Assembly (NCBI RefSeq): GCF_947623445.1
Contig: NC_135242.1
Span: 15,624,001 to 15,688,000, forward strand
Direction: 5' to 3'
DNA from: Clavelina lepadiformis
Taxonomy: Eukaryota > Chordata > Ascidiacea > Aplousobranchia > Clavelinidae
Length of the DNA stretch: 64,000 nt
Shown: one piece after another, positions 60,754 to 64,000 of the stretch
Position numbering within the stretch: the first letter of the stretch is position 1
How the letters are laid out: every line of letters starts with the position of its first letter
The notes under the pieces: generated by a model
What the model was told of the DNA's origin: nothing
Database searches by the model: none
What the model saw: only the letters and a program-made list of their open reading frames with translations
Translations under genes and position numbers: made by a program

Positions 60754-63700
60754 ATGGATGATTTAGGAGCAGCTTTTTTTGATCTGCCATCCTCATCTGC
60801 ATCATACTCATTAGGTTCTGGCTCTACATTATCCAGCAATAACTTTGGAGCGACATCTTCGATATCACCTATATCCACAATGAACAATAGTAAAAATGTT
60901 TTGCAAGACCAGGTTATGGATTTTGACTCATTACTTTTTTCTGGAACATCATATTCTAGTTTTGATGGACACTCACCTTTACAAACAAGCGGAATAAAAC
61001 AAGAGTTAACTGCTAACCACGAATTGTCTACAAACGCAAGTCAATCGTACGAGATGAAATCACTGAATACATATAACGATACATCCCTTGATTTTATGCT
61101 GGAACATACCAGTTATGCAGAAGTTAAAAAAGAAATAACAGAGGAGGACCTTACCAACACATCGGATAGCCATGTATCAGTAACAACAACAGAAAAACCT
61201 GTCAATTTTGCTGTTATGGATTCCAATATGATAAAAGTAACTCTATCAAAACCTTTAACCATAAAGACTATACCCGGTTCATTATCCACTGTAGCAGCAT
61301 CAAGTTATCAGACAACTTCCGTTTCTCATGTAGCAACTATTTCAAATATGCTGGAAAACAAATCAAATATTGTTAAAGTTGAACCTGATTCAGCTCATCT
61401 CAAAATTCGAAATGATGCAGAGTTAAAAAATGTTGGTACTATTTGATTGAAATTTAGTTAAAGATTTGTAGCCTAAGCTTTGCTGAATAATATTATCTGC
61501 ATTGATACAACTTACTAATTCAGGAATTTTTCAGAGACACCCCATGCGCAATCTAACAGATCCTACCAATCTTAGAATTATTGTTTGCAATGTTGTTGCG
61601 TCATTTCGTGTTCGATGTCATCTCAATCTTCGACAAATAGCCATGGAAAGTATTGATGTCGTATATAAAAGGGAATCCCAGGTATATTAATGTCCTATTA
61701 GTGTTTAATATGTGGTATTAAAAATAAACTTTTGATGCTTTCAGTAAGTTAAACGCTTTAAGTGTATGAGCAGGATACCAGTTAGTTTAGTGTGCTGCAA
61801 AGTAGCAGTTGTAAACCACTGTTACAAATTACAAGAGATTAAAATAAGTAAAATTACACTAATTTTACACTACTGGACGATTGCGAAAAAGTGTCGACTT
61901 CGGCAAACAGGCAAAAACATACCGATCGGAACCTAACTCAACTATGAGGTGACATTGTGACAACCTTATGCTGTCAGAATAAAGGTTCCTATTCACACAG
62001 TTAAAATGAGTTAATACTTTTCCTAACTCGGTGATTTCTCAACCTTTGGTAGACAAAGGTTTTCCAGGTGGCATGCAAGCAGCCAAGCATCTTCCGAGTC
62101 AAATGAGAAGTATAATGTCAGATGTTTAGCTGAACATGGCATCCACATAACGACAATGGCCAGTACCACTGTTTCTCAGCACTATTGTTTTCTCCCACAA
62201 ACCACTTTTTGAGGCCATGTGCGTTATTACATTGTCATTTATCACATGTTATTGACTAAGATTCCTCATTTGGCTCTAACTATTGCAGTATTAATTACAA
62301 TCAAAGCTTCAGTAGCAAAGTGCTACTACAAAACCAGACATAACAGAGCATTGTTTAATCGAGTTGTAATAGCAAACTGAGGTTGCCTACTTTAGGGTTC
62401 GCCCATTTTGGGTGGGCTCTGCAAACGTTTCCATAAAATTCTGACCCTCTTACTCTTAACCTAATCCTAAATACACCACTGTTCCTCAGCTACGGTTTTT
62501 CTCTTCGTAGGAGTGTGAGCATGGTTCTCAGGCATGATGGCCATTAAGTCCAAAAGAGTGAATCGTTTTGCTGAACATGGACATAATTTGCGATGCGCGT
62601 AGGCAAAGTCAAGACCAGCTTGTAGAGAAAAAACAGTTGGCAACCATCATATTAAATTGTTTTTTTTTTTCTTTGTAAATTAATTTGTGGTGTAGTGGTG
62701 TATTTTTTTTGGAACCAAGTTGTACAAAGTGATAGTAAAAAAACTGCCTAGTAGTCTGCACAGGGTATCCCACTTACCATCCATGGGTGCTTACAATAGG
62801 CATGAGAGTACAACCTAGAAATGGGCAATTACTTGGTACCTACAGTAATTAAAAGTTCCTAAGTTAATGTGAAACTTGTTTTGTAATGTTTATGCTCAAC
62901 TTTTCTGTCGGCTATGCCAACAGGCAATTTTGATACTGCGCAACATAACTGATTTATGATAGTGTTATCTTCCAACTTACTTCAATTTGACAATTTTTAA
63001 TTTTAAGAACATTAATGCACACAAATAAGTTCTTATTGTGGCTTCAATTTGCATCTCCAATTTATTCAGCATAAGGAACTTATTCTTTTGAATATGATCT
63101 ATGTAAAATTTAAGCTGCTTCTATTTTCAAAACAAATATTGTAGCTCTTTACTGGATTGAAGGTCAGCTATAAAAAAGACTTGTTAGGAATAAATGTAAT
63201 TTTATGTAAATAGACTGGTAGTTACATTTACCAACTGTGTATGGGAAGATGTGTGTACCTAATGTCCTAATTCACTTCCTGCTTCATATGCTGAAGTGAT
63301 TTGTTACTGTTATGTTATGACTGAAATAAAATATTTTCAAATATGCTGATTTAATAGTTCTATTACACATTTTTCCATCATCAGTTTTGATTTAATTTTT
63401 TGTATGTTTTAAAGCACCAGTAAGAATTACAACAGTGATTAATTATTGGGCTGAAATATGCCTATGTAAACAGATAAGAACTTCATAGTTAATCTAGTGG
63501 TACTTTTTGTATGGCTTTTAGCTTGCCTAAGTTGTTATTTATGTTAATTGTAATAAGCGAAGTAGATTGTTTTTATATATGATATATTGTGCATATAATT
63601 ATTATACTACTGGGTCGATAAGCATTGCTTACCAAAAAGTTCAGAAAGACAGCTCAAACTTGTGACCTTAAGAAATGAGTGTCTCTTTAACACTTACCAC

Positions 63701-64000
63701 ATAGTTTAAACGCACAGAAAAAGTAGTCTACCAGCGGAACCAGACAAAATTAAACCTGATAAAATAGCCTGCAAAAGCTTTAAATTGACTAATAAAATGT
63801 GTGATAACAACAGAGAGCATGACGTGACCATTGTTTATTATTTCCTAGAAAGTGGTAATGAGGATGCGCAAACCCCGATGTACTGCTTATATCTGGTCAT
63901 CTGGTAAGATTGTATGTACAGGATCAAGTTCCGCTGAAAATGCTAAAGAGGCAGCAAGGAAATTTGCAAAGAGATTAAAAAGAGTTGGCTTTAAGGTTCG
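60754..64000 (+). CDS. TBPL1: TBP-like factor (TLF/TRF2) with long N-terminal extension, partial at right edge
   Basis: Coding exons: 60754-61435, 61524-61681 and 63849 onward; introns are 88 bp and 2.17 kb, in frame. TBPL1 is a TBP paralogue that binds TFIIA/TFIIB and drives transcription from some TATA-less promoters. The core begins near residue 240: NLRIIVCNVVASFRVRCHLNLRQIA, then VVYKRESQKVVMRMRKPRCTAYIWSSGKIVCTG, matching vertebrate TLF (RTRCHLNLRKIALEG, KPRITATIWSSGKIICTG) rather than TBP. The window ends within the first TBP repeat. Exon 1 encodes ~227 Ser/Thr-rich residues absent from the 186-residue vertebrate protein. They include acidic-hydrophobic MDFDSLLF (55-62) and SUMO sites at K82, K125 and K208. 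An acceptor at 60720-60721 just before the ATG implies a 5' UTR intron or trans-splicing. The exon 1/2 junction has an alternative (acceptor at 61534 with an upstream donor); the frame is unchanged. Confidence 0.93.
61682..63848 (+). other. Large intron of TBPL1
   Basis: Bounded by CAG|GTATAT and TTTCCTAG|AAAG. No other gene or clear repeat is visible inside. An AATAAA at about 63327 could support a shortened transcript but is probably incidental. Confidence 0.7.

Overview
The window is AT-rich animal nuclear DNA with short-intron, multi-exon genes separated by long non-coding stretches. NOL10, COX6C and TBPL1 (TLF/TRF2) are metazoan-type. A chordate-style Id family, compact introns and small hAT-derived elements suggest a tunicate, probably an ascidian near Ciona. 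This is inference from gene content and style, not a database match.

Layout. An LDL-receptor class A exon of an unidentified minus-strand gene is cut by the left edge (1-284). NOL10 fills 2408-8170 on the minus strand; I reconstructed all 18 coding exons by splice sites and reading frame. A 323-bp hAT-derived element sits 130 bp upstream of its start codon. From 14.2 to 42.9 kb lies a cluster of four HLH-only genes of the Id type: Id-A (+, 14673), Id-B (-, 22913), Id-C (+, 36641) and Id-D (+, 42252). Each has a TATA-like box at a sensible distance. A tRNA-Lys(CTT) gene (-) is at 24.1 kb. COX6C (-) is at 48.2-49.35 kb, next to a foldback repeat. An 11-kb stretch with no recognisable gene follows. 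The right edge cuts TBPL1 (+, from 60754), which carries a ~240-residue N-terminal extension with three SUMO-consensus sites.

The most notable signal is non-coding. The Id cluster carries repeated composite sites made of an E-box (CAGGTG), a 4- or 6-bp spacer, a GRCGNC Mad/Smad1 site, exactly 5 bp, and GTCT(G). Six copies match fully in the GRCGNC(N5)GTCT part and two are degenerate. All are in the Id cluster, all have the same internal order, and they fall in pairs (14.2/14.35, 16.4/17.4, 25.9/27.4, 40.8/41.7 kb). GRCGNC(N5)GTCTG is the known BMP-responsive Smad/Schnurri element, and Id genes are classic BMP targets. The window therefore looks like a BMP-responsive Id locus with a rigid E-box/Smad grammar. 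Id-C lacks such a module nearby but has two Su(H)/CBF1-type sites upstream.
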